DNA of 64,000 nt, taken from positions 1 through 64,000 of the forward strand of contig NZ_JAABRQ010000004.1 of NCBI RefSeq assembly GCF_011390835.1, read 5' to 3'. The notes beneath the pieces were generated by a model. It saw nothing but the letters and a program-made list of their open reading frames with translations, had not been told where the DNA came from and did not search any database. Position 1 is the first letter of the stretch, and every line of letters starts with the position of its first letter. Below, one piece after another: positions 1 to 8,725 of the stretch. The stretch is from Hydrogenophaga sp. (GTDB taxonomy: Bacteria; Pseudomonadota; Gammaproteobacteria; Burkholderiales; Burkholderiaceae_C). The translations under genes and the position numbers were made by a program.

Positions 1-287
1 GATGAGTTGGCTCCCAACAGAATCGAGCGACCAGTACCTGATGCGCTACCAGCCGTTTGCGTTGCTGAATTTTTTTCCTGGGTGGCGGCAGGCTGTGGCC
101 CTTGGAGATTGCTCGTTTGGGCAAAAATCACCACCCTGTTGCTGTCCGTGAAGCCGTGGGATGAAGGACGGCTTTGGAGGAACAAGCTTGGACAGCCGAA
201 TGTCGCTTGTGTGTGTGAAGAGAGCAGATGCCGGGCCGGGGTGTCCGGCTGCATTTGGCCTACAGCACCGCAATTCCACCTCCATCG
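1..287. other. Window edge, no supportable gene
   Basis: This stretch lies downstream of the formate dehydrogenase alpha gene. Short open frames exist on both strands, the longest on the minus strand at 46-285, but none has recognisable family features. Base composition is slightly less GC-rich than the neighbouring genes. The fdsC and fdsD genes that often follow fdsA are not visible here. Confidence 0.5.
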
Positions 288-3197
288 CTAGCCCCGTACC
301 GGTGCGCCTCCAGCACGCTCCACCTGCACCGCACAGTACTTGAACTCCGGGATCTTGCCTAGGGGGTCGAGCGCCGCATTGGTGAGCAGGTTGGCGGCGG
401 CTTCGACGTAGGCGAAGGGGATGAAGACCACGCCACGCTGGATGCCGTCGTCGACACGGGCAGTGAGCTCGACCTCGCCGCGTCGGGAGCGCACGCGCAG
501 GCGATCGCCAGCCTGCGCGCCGAGCGCGGCGAGGTCGGCGCTGTGCATGGACGCGGTGGGCGCAGGCTCGATGGCGTCGAGCATGCTAGCGCGCCGCGTC
601 ATGCTGCCGGTGTGCCAGTGTTCGAGCTGGCGACCGGTGATGAGCACCAGTGGGTAGTCGGCATCGGGCTGCTCGTCGGCGGTGATGAGGGTGGTGGGCT
701 TCAACTGCACCCGGCCGTCGGCGGTGGGAAAACGGTCGGCAAACACCACTGGCTGGCCGGGGTCGTCCTCGTTCAGGCAGGGGTAGGTCACGCTGCCTTC
801 GCGCTGCAGCCGCGCCCAGGTGATGCCGCCAATGGCCGCGTGCATGGCCTGTCGCATTTCCTCGTACACAGCGGCCACGCCGTGGTGCTCTGCACCAGGC
901 TGATCATAGGCCCAGCCCATGGCCTGCCCGTCGGCGCGACCGATGCGCTGTGCGAGCTGCTGGATGATCCACAGGTCGGCCCGCGCATCGCCCGGCGGAT
1001 CGATCGCCTGGCGACCCAGCTGCACCATGCGATCGGTGTTGCTGACGGTACCGGTCTTCTCGGGCCAGGCGGTGGCGGGCAGAACCACGTCGGCCAGCCA
1101 GGCGGTTTCGGTGAGGAAGATGTCTTGCACCACCAGGTGGTCGAGGCTGGCCAGGGCGTGGCGCGCGTGGTTCAGGTCGGGGTCGCTCATGGCAGGGTTT
1201 TCGCCCATGACGTAAAGGCCGCGAATGCGGGCCGGGTCGTCGGCCGGCCGCTCGGCCGCGCGCAGGATTTCCACCACGGTGAGGCCGGGCACGCCCGAGA
1301 GCGGGGCACCCCAGAAGTCTTCAAACCAGCGCTTCACCTCGGCCTGGTCCACCGGCTGGTAGTTGGGCAGCATGAAGGGGATGAGGCCGGCGTCGCTCGC
1401 GCCCTGCACGTTGTTCTGCCCGCGCAGCGGGTGCAGGCCTGTGCCGGGGCGACCGATCTGCCCGGTGAGGCTGGCCAGCGCGATCAGGCAGCGCACGTTA
1501 TCGGTGCCGTGGATGTGCTGGCTCACGCCCATGCCCCAGAGGATCATGGCGCGCTCGCTGGTGGCGTAGGCGCGCGCCACCTCGCGCAGCGTGGCCGCGT
1601 CGATACCGCAGACCGGCGCCATGGCTTCGGGGCTGAACGCCCGTACGGCCTCGCGCACCGCCTGCACCTGATCGACCCGCTCGGCCACAAACGCGGCGTC
1701 CACCAGGTCTTCTTCAAAGATCACGTGCAGCAAGGCGTTGAGCAGGGCCACATCGGTGTCGGGGCGGAACTGCAGCGTGCGCCAGGCGTGGCGGGCGATG
1801 TCGGTGCGCCGCGGGTCGGCCAGCACGATGCGCGCGCCGCGCTGGGCCGCGTTCTTCATCCAGCTCGCGGCCACCGGGTGGTTGCTGGTGGGGTTGGCGC
1901 CGATCAGCAGGATGAAGTCGGCGTGCTCCACATCGCTCACCGGGTTGCTCACCGCGCCCGAGCCCAGGCCTTCGAGCAGCGCGGCCACGCTGGAGGCGTG
2001 GCACAGGCGCGTGCAATGGTCGACGTTGTGGTTGCCAAAAGCGGTGCGCACCAGCTTCTGAAACAGGTAGGCCTCTTCATTGCTGCCCTTGGCCGACCCA
2101 AAGCCCGCGAGCGAAGCCGGTCCATGTTGGTCGCGCAGCGCTTTGAGTCCGCCAGCGGCCAGCGCCAGCGCTTCGTCCCAGCTGGCTTCGCGGAACACGC
2201 TGCGCCAGTCGGGCGGTGCGGTGATGTGCGTGGGGTCTTTGGCCAGGCCTGCGATACGGATCAGCGGGCGCGTGAGGCGCTCGGGGTGGTGAACGTAGTC
2301 AAAACCGAAACGGCCCTTGACGCACAGCCGCCCGCCGTTGGCCGGGCCGTCGCGACCTTGCACCGCGACGATGCGCTCGGGCGCCTCGGCCGTGGCGTCT
2401 TGCACCTGGTAAGTGAGCAGACAGCCGACGCCGCAGAAGGGGCACACGCTGTTGACCTCGCGGTCCACTTTCAATTGCCCGTTGGGCAGCAGGGCAGCAC
2501 CGGGCGCCTTCACGCTGAGCGCACCCGTGGGGCAAGCCTGCACACATTCACCACAGGCCACGCAGCTGCTTGCGCCCATGGGGTCGGCGAGGTCGAACAC
2601 CACCTGCGTGTGGGCGCCGCGCTGCGCCATGCCGATCACGTCGTTCACCTGCTCTTCGCGACAGGCGCGCACGCAGCGGGTGCACTGGATGCAGGCGTCG
2701 AGGTTCACCGCCATGGCGGGGTGGCTGAGGTCGGGCGCGGGCTGCTCGCGCTGCAGGGCGGCGAGCGTGGGCCGCACCGTCACACCCGCTTGCGTCAGCC
2801 ACGCGCTGAGTTCGCTGGCCTGCTCGGGATGCGGCAGGTCGGCCGCCAGCAGCTCCAGCACCAGGCGCTGGCTACTTCGCGCGCGCTTGCTGGTCGCTTT
2901 CACGTCCATGCCGGCGGTGACCGCGCGGCAGCAGCTCGCGGCCAGCACGCGCTCACCTGCGACCTCGACCATGCAGGCGCGGCAGTTGCCGTCGGGCCGC
3001 AAGCCGTCGCTGTGGCACAGGTGGGGAATCTGCACGCCGTGGCGCTGCGCCGCGTGCAGGATGGACTCGCCCTCGCGCGCCAGCGCGGGCTGGCCGTCGA
3101 GCGTGAAGGCGACGGTGGCATCGCCAGCGGCGGGCGTGTGGGTGCCGTGGCGGCGCACACCGTCGGGCCAGACAGCGCTGGGCACGCGGGCGTTCAT
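288..3197 (-). CDS. fdsA: NAD-dependent formate dehydrogenase, alpha (molybdopterin) subunit
   Basis: Catalytic subunit of a cytosolic FdsABG-type formate dehydrogenase, which oxidises formate to CO2 and passes electrons through iron-sulfur clusters to the NAD-reducing diaphorase chain. The 969 residues show an N-terminal [2Fe-2S] domain (residues about 28-105). Two [4Fe-4S] motifs follow, CIQCTRCVRAC near 170 and CVACGECVQACP near 215. A CPFCGVGC motif near 250 opens the molybdopterin domain. Cys399, in HCTRLCHAS, fits the Mo-ligating cysteine of this family. A C-terminal molydopterin dinucleotide-binding domain completes the protein. Length matches FdsA. The start overlaps the stop of the diaphorase gene by 4 bases (ATGA), implying translational coupling. 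A selenocysteine is not used, since the position is an ordinary TGC codon. Confidence 0.95.
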   Translation of the reverse strand: MNARVPSAVWPDGVRRHGTHTPAAGDATVAFTLDGQPALAREGESILHAAQRHGVQIPHLCHSDGLRPDGNCRACMVEVAGERVLAASCCRAVTAGMDVKATSKRARSSQRLVLELLAADLPHPEQASELSAWLTQAGVTVRPTLAALQREQPAPDLSHPAMAVNLDACIQCTRCVRACREEQVNDVIGMAQRGAHTQVVFDLADPMGASSCVACGECVQACPTGALSVKAPGAALLPNGQLKVDREVNSVCPFCGVGCLLTYQVQDATAEAPERIVAVQGRDGPANGGRLCVKGRFGFDYVHHPERLTRPLIRIAGLAKDPTHITAPPDWRSVFREASWDEALALAAGGLKALRDQHGPASLAGFGSAKGSNEEAYLFQKLVRTAFGNHNVDHCTRLCHASSVAALLEGLGSGAVSNPVSDVEHADFILLIGANPTSNHPVAASWMKNAAQRGARIVLADPRRTDIARHAWRTLQFRPDTDVALLNALLHVIFEEDLVDAAFVAERVDQVQAVREAVRAFSPEAMAPVCGIDAATLREVARAYATSERAMILWGMGVSQHIHGTDNVRCLIALASLTGQIGRPGTGLHPLRGQNNVQGASDAGLIPFMLPNYQPVDQAEVKRWFEDFWGAPLSGVPGLTVVEILRAAERPADDPARIRGLYVMGENPAMSDPDLNHARHALASLDHLVVQDIFLTETAWLADVVLPATAWPEKTGTVSNTDRMVQLGRQAIDPPGDARADLWIIQQLAQRIGRADGQAMGWAYDQPGAEHHGVAAVYEEMRQAMHAAIGGITWARLQREGSVTYPCLNEDDPGQPVVFADRFPTADGRVQLKPTTLITADEQPDADYPLVLITGRQLEHWHTGSMTRRASMLDAIEPAPTASMHSADLAALGAQAGDRLRVRSRRGEVELTARVDDGIQRGVVFIPFAYVEAAANLLTNAALDPLGKIPEFKYCAVQVERAGGAPVRG

Positions 3198-4990
3198 GCG
3201 ACGTCTCCCGATGGGGCCAGGCCAATCTCATGCGGGAAGAATTCGATCACGCAGCGCAGCGGGTTGGGCGCGGCCTGGCCCAGGCCGCAGATGGACGCGT
3301 CGGCCATCACGGTAGACAGGTCTTGCAGCGTGGCCACATCCCATTGCGCGCGCTCCATCAGGCGCGCGGCCTTGTCGGTGCCGGTGCGGCAGGGCGTGCA
3401 CTGACCGCAACTCTCGTGGGCGAAGAAGCGCATCTGGTTCAGCGCCGCCTCGCGCGCGCTGTCGTGTTCGCTGAGCACCACCACCGCCGCAGAGCCGATG
3501 AAGCAGCCGTGCGGCTGCAGGGTGTCGAAGTCCAGCGGCACATCGGCCAGCCTTGCCGGCAAGATGCCGCCGCTGGCGCCACCGGGCAGATAAGCGTAGA
3601 GCGTGTGGCCCTCGGCCATGCCGCCACAGAACTCGTCAATCAGTTCACGCAGCGTGATGCCGGCAGGCGCCAGTTTCACGCCGGGTTGCTTCACCCGGCC
3701 ACTCACGCTGAAGCTGCGCAGCCCCTGGCGTCCGTGGCGCCCCTGGCTGGCAAACCAGGCGCCGCCTTTCTCCACGATCTCGCGCACCCAGTACAGGGTT
3801 TCGAAGTTGTGCTCCAGCGTGGGCCGGCCGAACAAGCCTCTTTGCGCGATGTAGGGCGGACGCAGGCGCGGCAGGCCCCGTTGCCCCTCGATGCTTTCGA
3901 TCATGGCCGACTCTTCGCCGCAGATATAGGCACCCGCACCGCGCCGCAGTTCGATGCGCGGCAAGGCACACGGCGGATTCGCCTGCAGCTCGGCCAGCGC
4001 GCGCTGCAGCAGGCGGCGCGCATGGTGGTATTCGTCGCGCAGGTAGAGGTAGACCGCCTCGCAGCCGACCACGCTCGCCGCGATCAGCATGCCTTCGAGA
4101 AACCGGTGGGGATCGCGCTCCAGGTACCAGCGATCCTTGAAGGTACCGGGCTCGCCTTCGTCGATGTTGACCGCCATCAGGCGCGGTGCAGGCTGGTCTT
4201 TCACGATGCGCCACTTGCGCCCGGCGGGAAAACCAGCGCCCCCCAGGCCACGCAGCCCAGCGTGTTCCAGGGCTTCGATCACAGCCTCACCGCTGCGCTC
4301 GCCGCTGGCGACTGCAGCAGCCAAGGCATAGCCGCCCTCCGCGCAATAGGCGGTGAAGTCAATCGGCTCGGGCGCCACGCAGGCTTTCGCCGCTTCGGGC
4401 AACGCCCAGATGGCGTCTTCAAACCGCGCAGGGGCCTCGGCTCCCAGAGCGGCCACGGTGTCGGTGGTGGCGCTGCCCAGCGGCCACTGGCCCACCTGCG
4501 CCGCCGGCGCCTGTTCGCAACGGCCCACGCAGGGCGCGGGCATCACGCGCACATCGTCACGGCCGAGCAAGGCTGGCAAACGGACTTGCAGATCGGCCAG
4601 CAGCGGTGCGGCACCCGCGAGCTGACAGGACAGGCCGTCGCACACCCGAACCGTGAGGCTGGGCGAGGCGGCGCCGTCACGCAGGATCTCGAAGTGGTGG
4701 TAGAAGCTCGCGACCTCAAACACCTCGGCCACCGACAGGTGCATCTCGGACGCCAGCGCCACCAAGTGGGTATCGCGCAGGCCGTTGAAATGGTCGTTGA
4801 GCTGGTGCAGGAATTCGATCAGCCCATCGCGGGCATGGCCGTCAAGCGGCGCCGACCCGATGAGACCCTGCACCTGCGCGAGGGCTTCGGCATCGACCGC
4901 CCGGCCTTTCGGCCTTGAACGGGGTTGCTGACGTGGTGGTTGTCTGGCCGTGGCGCGCAAGGCCTCGGGCGTGCCCAGGACCTTGTCCAT
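3194..4990 (-). CDS. fdsB: Formate dehydrogenase diaphorase chain, fused FdsG-FdsB (NuoE-NuoF type)
   Basis: Takes electrons from the alpha subunit and reduces NAD+ using FMN. The 598-residue chain joins two modules that are usually separate. Residues about 30-175 are NuoE/FdsG-like, with the thioredoxin-fold [2Fe-2S] cysteines CDGLSC and CVGRC. Residues about 195-598 are NuoF/FdsB-like, with the glycine-rich FMN/NADH site GLGGAGFPAG, the NIDEGEPGTFKDR segment and the C-terminal [4Fe-4S] motif SCGQCTPCRTG. It starts 4 bases after the thiolase stop and overlaps the alpha gene by 4 bases, so the three genes form one operon. Fused NuoE-NuoF chains also occur in hydrogenases, but the FdsA partner fixes the assignment. 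Confidence 0.92.
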   Translation of the reverse strand: MDKVLGTPEALRATARQPPRQQPRSRPKGRAVDAEALAQVQGLIGSAPLDGHARDGLIEFLHQLNDHFNGLRDTHLVALASEMHLSVAEVFEVASFYHHFEILRDGAASPSLTVRVCDGLSCQLAGAAPLLADLQVRLPALLGRDDVRVMPAPCVGRCEQAPAAQVGQWPLGSATTDTVAALGAEAPARFEDAIWALPEAAKACVAPEPIDFTAYCAEGGYALAAAVASGERSGEAVIEALEHAGLRGLGGAGFPAGRKWRIVKDQPAPRLMAVNIDEGEPGTFKDRWYLERDPHRFLEGMLIAASVVGCEAVYLYLRDEYHHARRLLQRALAELQANPPCALPRIELRRGAGAYICGEESAMIESIEGQRGLPRLRPPYIAQRGLFGRPTLEHNFETLYWVREIVEKGGAWFASQGRHGRQGLRSFSVSGRVKQPGVKLAPAGITLRELIDEFCGGMAEGHTLYAYLPGGASGGILPARLADVPLDFDTLQPHGCFIGSAAVVVLSEHDSAREAALNQMRFFAHESCGQCTPCRTGTDKAARLMERAQWDVATLQDLSTVMADASICGLGQAAPNPLRCVIEFFPHEIGLAPSGDVA

Positions 4991-4994
4991 CGCC

Positions 4995-6203
4995 TCAGAC
5001 CCGCTCGACGATCAGCGCGATGCCCTGGCCCACGCCGATGCACATGGTGCACAGCGCGTAGCGGCCACCGGTGGCGTGCAGGCGGTTAACGGCGGTGGTG
5101 ACCAGGCGCGCGCCGCTGGCGCCCAGCGGGTGACCGAGCGCGATCGCGCCGCCCCAGGCGTTCACGCGCGCATCGTCGTCTTGCAAACCGAGCTCGCGCA
5201 ACACCGCCAGGCCCTGGGCGGCAAACGCCTCGTTGAGCTCGATCACGTCGAGCTGCTCCAGCTTCAGGCCAGTCAGCGCCAGCACCTTCTGCGTGGCGGG
5301 CGCGGGGCCGATGCCCATGATGCGCGGCGGCACACCAGCCGTGGCCATGCCGACCACGCGCGCTTTGGGCGTGAGCCCGTTTTTCGACGCGCTGGCTTCG
5401 TCGGCCAGCAGCAATGCGCAGGCGCCGTCGTTCACGCCGCTGGCGTTGCCCGCGGTCACGGTGCCATCGGGTTTCACGATGGGTTTGAGTTTGGCGAGCG
5501 CCTCCAGGGTGGTGGCGCGCGGGTGTTCGTCGGTGTCAACCACGGTGGCGTCGCCCTTCTTTTGCGCGATGCTCACCGGCGTGATCTCGCGCGCCAGGTG
5601 ACCGGCCTGGATCGCGGCCAGCGCCCGGGTCTGGCTGGCCAGGGCCATGCGGTCCTGCGCTTCGCGCTCGATCTTGTAATCGGTGGCGACGTTCTCCGCC
5701 GTCTCCGGCATGGAGTCGACACCGTACTGCGCCTTCATCAGCTTGTTGATGAAGCGCCAGCCGATGGTGGTGTCATAGACCGCATTGGCGCGCGAAAACG
5801 CGGTGTCGGCCTTGGGCATCACAAAGGGCGCACGGCTCATGCTCTCCACACCACCGGCGATCATGAGCCCGGCTTCTCCGGCGCGGATGGCGCGCGCCGC
5901 CGTGCCCACGGCGTCCAGCCCCGAACCACAAAGCCGGTTGAGCGTGGCCCCGGGCACAGCCAGCGGCAGACCGGCGAGCAGACTGCTCATGTGGGCCACG
6001 TTGCGGTTGTCTTCGCCAGCCTGGTTGGCGCAGCCGTAGAGCACATCGGCGACGGCTTCCCAGTCGACACCGGGGTTGCGCGCCATCAGTGCGCGAATCG
6101 GGATGGCACCCAGGTCGTCGGTGCGCACGCTGGAGAGAGCGCCGCCGTAACGGCCGAAGGGGGTACGGATGGCGTCACAGATGAAGGCTTGGGCAGCAGG
6201 CAT
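4995..6203 (-). CDS. pcaF: 3-oxoadipyl-CoA thiolase
   Basis: Thiolase (402 aa) that most likely cleaves 3-oxoadipyl-CoA with CoA to succinyl-CoA and acetyl-CoA, the last step of the beta-ketoadipate and box routes. The nucleophile cysteine lies in NRLCGSGLDA, the active-site histidine in GHPLGASGA and the second cysteine in CTMCIGVGQG. The segment GCANQAGEDNRNVA is typical of PcaF/PaaJ thiolases rather than of general acetoacetyl-CoA thiolases. The start is placed at MPAAQAFICDAIRTPF, because the 13 residues before it lack family similarity. It is the first gene of an operon with formate dehydrogenase. The exact substrate is inferred from motif and from proximity to box genes. Confidence 0.85.
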   Translation of the reverse strand: MPAAQAFICDAIRTPFGRYGGALSSVRTDDLGAIPIRALMARNPGVDWEAVADVLYGCANQAGEDNRNVAHMSSLLAGLPLAVPGATLNRLCGSGLDAVGTAARAIRAGEAGLMIAGGVESMSRAPFVMPKADTAFSRANAVYDTTIGWRFINKLMKAQYGVDSMPETAENVATDYKIEREAQDRMALASQTRALAAIQAGHLAREITPVSIAQKKGDATVVDTDEHPRATTLEALAKLKPIVKPDGTVTAGNASGVNDGACALLLADEASASKNGLTPKARVVGMATAGVPPRIMGIGPAPATQKVLALTGLKLEQLDVIELNEAFAAQGLAVLRELGLQDDDARVNAWGGAIALGHPLGASGARLVTTAVNRLHATGGRYALCTMCIGVGQGIALIVERV

Positions 6204-6564
6204 AGGATCGGGTGTTTGAGAAGCGACAGGTAGGAAAATCAACGGCCTGGGAGGGGGAGGTACCAGGCCACCACATTCACAGGACAGAGCATACGACCGA
6301 CGACACCAGATCGTGCGTCGCGCGCGCGAAAGACCGGCTCAATCGGTTTCCGGGTGCATGGCGCCGTCGAGCTCGAGCGCGGCTCCCGCTTTGTTTCAGG
6401 CAGCTTGGCGAAACAAGCTGTGTCACTCAACTGGCCGGCTGAGTCAGCTTGATGCGCGGGCGCTTTGACGATCAGCGGATCGCCACAAAATCCCCTGAAT
6501 TCTGGTTGCGCGCCAAGCCCTGCAGACAAAGACAACCACGGTCACACCGCCTAAGGGAAGTACG
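6204..6564. other. Intergenic region upstream of the thiolase-formate dehydrogenase operon
   Basis: A 361-base gap between two minus-strand genes. It should contain the promoter of the thiolase/formate dehydrogenase operon, but I find no near-consensus -35/-10 pair. There is also no TGCA-N6-TGCA BoxR-type motif. No convincing open frame is present. Confidence 0.5.
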
Positions 6565-7431
6565 TCATTTTTTCAGCGACACGGCCATGGCTTCGCCCAT
6601 GCGGACGGCCCGCCCGCGAACCCAGTCGGAAGGGAAGTCCAGCGTGTGTCTGGTGAACAGCATGACCACGGTAGAGCCAAGCAGGAAGCGCCCCATTTCC
6701 TCGCCCTGGCGCAAGACGGCAGCGCGATCGTCGTAGTGCCACTCTCGCACGCGGGCAAACCGGGGCGGGCTCACCACCCCATGCCAGACCGTTGCCACGC
6801 TGCCAACGATGGTGGCCCCGACCAGCACCAGCACGAACGGACCACGATCCGATTCGAAGACACAGACCACGCGCTCGTTGCGCGCAAACAATCCGGGCAC
6901 ACCACGCACAGTGGTCGGGTTGACTGAGAACAGATGGCCTGGCACATGGATCATGCGGACCAGGCGCCCGTCGCAGGGCATGTGGATGCGATGGTAGTCC
7001 TTCGGACTCAGGTACAGACTTGCAAATTCGCCATCATCAAACTGGGCAGCGAGTCGGGCGTCACCACCAAGCAGCGCCTGGGCACTGTAGTGGTGGCCTT
7101 TGGCTTGAAGCAGTTTCCCGCCCTCGATGGAGCCGCACTGGACGATAGCGCCGTCCACTGGACTGACAAAGTCAGCTTGCGCGAGCGGGCGCACACCCTC
7201 TCTCAGCGCTCGCGTGAAGAAGTCATTGAAACAGGCGTAGCCAGCGGGCCCAGGATCGGCCGCCTCGGCCATGTTCACGCCATAGCGAGCAATGAACCAG
7301 GGAATCACGGCGCGCGTCCACCACTTTGCGCGGGAGGCGGCACCTGCGCCTGCGATGACGGTCAACAGCTGCTTGGGCAGCAGGTACTGTGGCAGAACGG
7401 CCAGCCGGTCAATCAGATCAGACACTTTCAC
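6565..7431 (-). CDS. psd: Phosphatidylserine decarboxylase proenzyme
   Basis: Pyruvoyl-dependent enzyme that converts phosphatidylserine to phosphatidylethanolamine at the inner membrane. The C-terminal LGST motif, in FLLGSTVVMLF, is the serinolysis site that splits the chain and creates the pyruvoyl group. The conserved stretches YLSPKDYHRIHMPCDG, GLFARNERVV and GATIVGSVATVWHG are all present. The length of 288 aa fits beta-proteobacterial Psd. The start is taken at a GTG giving M-K-V-S-D-L-I-D-R-L-A. The open frame continues upstream, but there it only mirrors the ferritin-like gene in another frame. The coding region overlaps the 3' end of that gene by 14 bases, which suggests coupled translation. 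Confidence 0.93.
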   Translation of the reverse strand: MKVSDLIDRLAVLPQYLLPKQLLTVIAGAGAASRAKWWTRAVIPWFIARYGVNMAEAADPGPAGYACFNDFFTRALREGVRPLAQADFVSPVDGAIVQCGSIEGGKLLQAKGHHYSAQALLGGDARLAAQFDDGEFASLYLSPKDYHRIHMPCDGRLVRMIHVPGHLFSVNPTTVRGVPGLFARNERVVCVFESDRGPFVLVLVGATIVGSVATVWHGVVSPPRFARVREWHYDDRAAVLRQGEEMGRFLLGSTVVMLFTRHTLDFPSDWVRGRAVRMGEAMAVSLKK

Positions 7432-7873
7432 GGTGGCGCCCTGCGCCCAATCTGCCGCCACCTCCACCTCCGCGCTGCGTGCAGCGCCTGAAGGCAGGGA
7501 GGTGGCGCTGTTGCGACGCCGCCTGCAGATTGCGCAGCACGATGAGAATGTCGCTGCGGTGGGTCTGCGACAACAGGCGCTCGTACATTTCCCCATTCGC
7601 AGTTTCGGCAACCACTCCCGCTTCGCAGGCCAATTGCAAGCTAGCGTAGCGCTCAACCTTTCCTGGCCATGTATTGGTGGGCACCGGAATTCCATAACGC
7701 TGAAACAAGCCGCGAAGCGCTTCGATGTGGCGCGCTTCTGCTTCGCGGATCCGGATGAATGGTCGGACCTCGCCGAAGTCAGCGATGACCTGGTCGTAGG
7801 TGGCCCAGGCTTGGTATTCATCATCCAGTGCCTCATGGAGCACCTGGATTTCGATGTCGGTGAGTGGGTTCAT
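7418..7873 (-). CDS. DUF2202 ferritin-like protein
   Basis: A 151-residue four-helix protein of the DUF2202 ferritin-like family. The diagnostic stretch is DDEYQAWATYDQVIADFG, followed by IREAEARHIEAL and a late helix with RHLPAFRRC. The acidic and histidine residues in the first helices (E, E/H) could bind a di-metal centre, but the substrate and role of DUF2202 proteins are not known. The last 18 residues are unusually glycine/arginine-rich (GGGGGGRLGAGRHRESV) and overlap the start of psd. It is upstream of and probably co-transcribed with psd. Confidence 0.75.
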   Translation of the reverse strand: MNPLTDIEIQVLHEALDDEYQAWATYDQVIADFGEVRPFIRIREAEARHIEALRGLFQRYGIPVPTNTWPGKVERYASLQLACEAGVVAETANGEMYERLLSQTHRSDILIVLRNLQAASQQRHLPAFRRCTQRGGGGGGRLGAGRHRESV

Positions 7874-8029
7874 AGACTGGTTTTCAGTGAAGATGTTGGT
7901 AGCGATGCAGACTCAGGCTCCCTGTGCAGCCCTTGACATGCTAGTGGCCTTGACCCTGGAAGGGCGCTGAGCCCAAGCTGCTCGCTCAGGATGCGTTTTT
8001 TGATTCTGAGGCCATGTGTTGCCCGGCCA

Positions 8030-8058
8030 TTGACATACCTCAACGGTCAGGCAATACA
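8030..8058 (+). promoter_or_regulatory. Candidate sigma70 promoter for the DUF1269 gene
   Basis: A perfect TTGACA -35 at 8030-8035 is followed after 17 bases by AATACA at 8053-8058, a weak -10 (3 of 6). Transcription would start about 100 bases before the ATG at 8169. The spacing and -35 are good, but the -10 is poor, so this remains a candidate. Confidence 0.35.
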
Positions 8059-8168
8059 TGGTCGCTAGACTGAAACTGAGGTTTGAGTTTCCTCACATTG
8101 ATGCCTCTGGCTGAGGCAGTGATGGGTAAACGTCACTGGAAACCACCTCACTCTCTTGGAGAATTCGT

Positions 8169-8678
8169 ATGCGCAGAATCTATTTCCTTCTCCCGACGGT
8201 CACATCGGCCCGTTCGATCGTGGAGGAGTTGTTGCTGAACCACGTTGATGAACACCACATCCACGTCGTGGCCCGAGACAACACGCCATTGGGCGACTTG
8301 CCACAAGCGGGTGTGGCCCAACGCACGGACATCATTCCGGCGATGGAACGGGGTATCGCTGCGGGGGGTCTGGTTGGTTTGCTCGCGGGACTGATCGGGG
8401 TCACTTTCCCGCCCGCGGGACTGGTGTTCGGGGGCGGTGCATTGCTTGGCACGATCGCGTTTGGTACTGGCTTCGGAGCGTGGATGGCGGGCATGGTGGG
8501 TGTTGGTATGCCGAGCAGTCGCATCGAGCAATTCCAACAAGCGATCGCCAACGGCGAGTTGCTGATGATGATTGATGTACCTGCCGCACGCGTAGAAGAG
8601 GTTGAGTCGCTTGTCACCCGCCATCATGCGGAAGCAGAGCTCGAGGGCGTTGACCCCAACATCCCTCTGTTCCCCTGA
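8169..8678 (+). CDS. DUF1269-family membrane protein
   Basis: A 169-residue protein. The N-terminal soluble part (residues 1-55) is followed by a glycine-zipper-like hydrophobic core (about 63-115, with repeated GLLAGLIG/GGGALLGT/GTGFGAWMAGMVGVG segments) and a soluble tail. This architecture matches DUF1269 membrane proteins, whose function is not established. A good ribosome site (GGAGA at 8158-8162) precedes the ATG. It is followed 47 bases later by a ZIP transporter on the same strand, so the two may be co-transcribed. The N-terminal RRIYFLLPT and the pattern of residues in the first domain suggest a small regulatory fold, but this is inference. Confidence 0.75.
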   Translation: MRRIYFLLPTVTSARSIVEELLLNHVDEHHIHVVARDNTPLGDLPQAGVAQRTDIIPAMERGIAAGGLVGLLAGLIGVTFPPAGLVFGGGALLGTIAFGTGFGAWMAGMVGVGMPSSRIEQFQQAIANGELLMMIDVPAARVEEVESLVTRHHAEAELEGVDPNIPLFP

Positions 8679-8725
8679 CGCCTTGTCAGGCAGCCCTGAT
8701 TCCTTTCCGACTTGCCCATGCTCAA

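Noticed and set aside
46-285. A 79-codon minus-strand frame downstream of fdsA, considered as fdsD
   Set aside because: Composition and sequence show no FdsD-like features and no ribosome site; left as non-coding.
543-3404. A 953-codon open frame on the plus strand across formate dehydrogenase
   Set aside because: It is antisense to the clear FdsA/FdsB genes, rich in His/Gly/Ala/Arg, and has no domain pattern; a GC-rich mirror frame.
3230-4918. A 562-codon plus-strand open frame antisense to the diaphorase gene
   Set aside because: Same reason: antisense mirror of an intact gene with recognised motifs.
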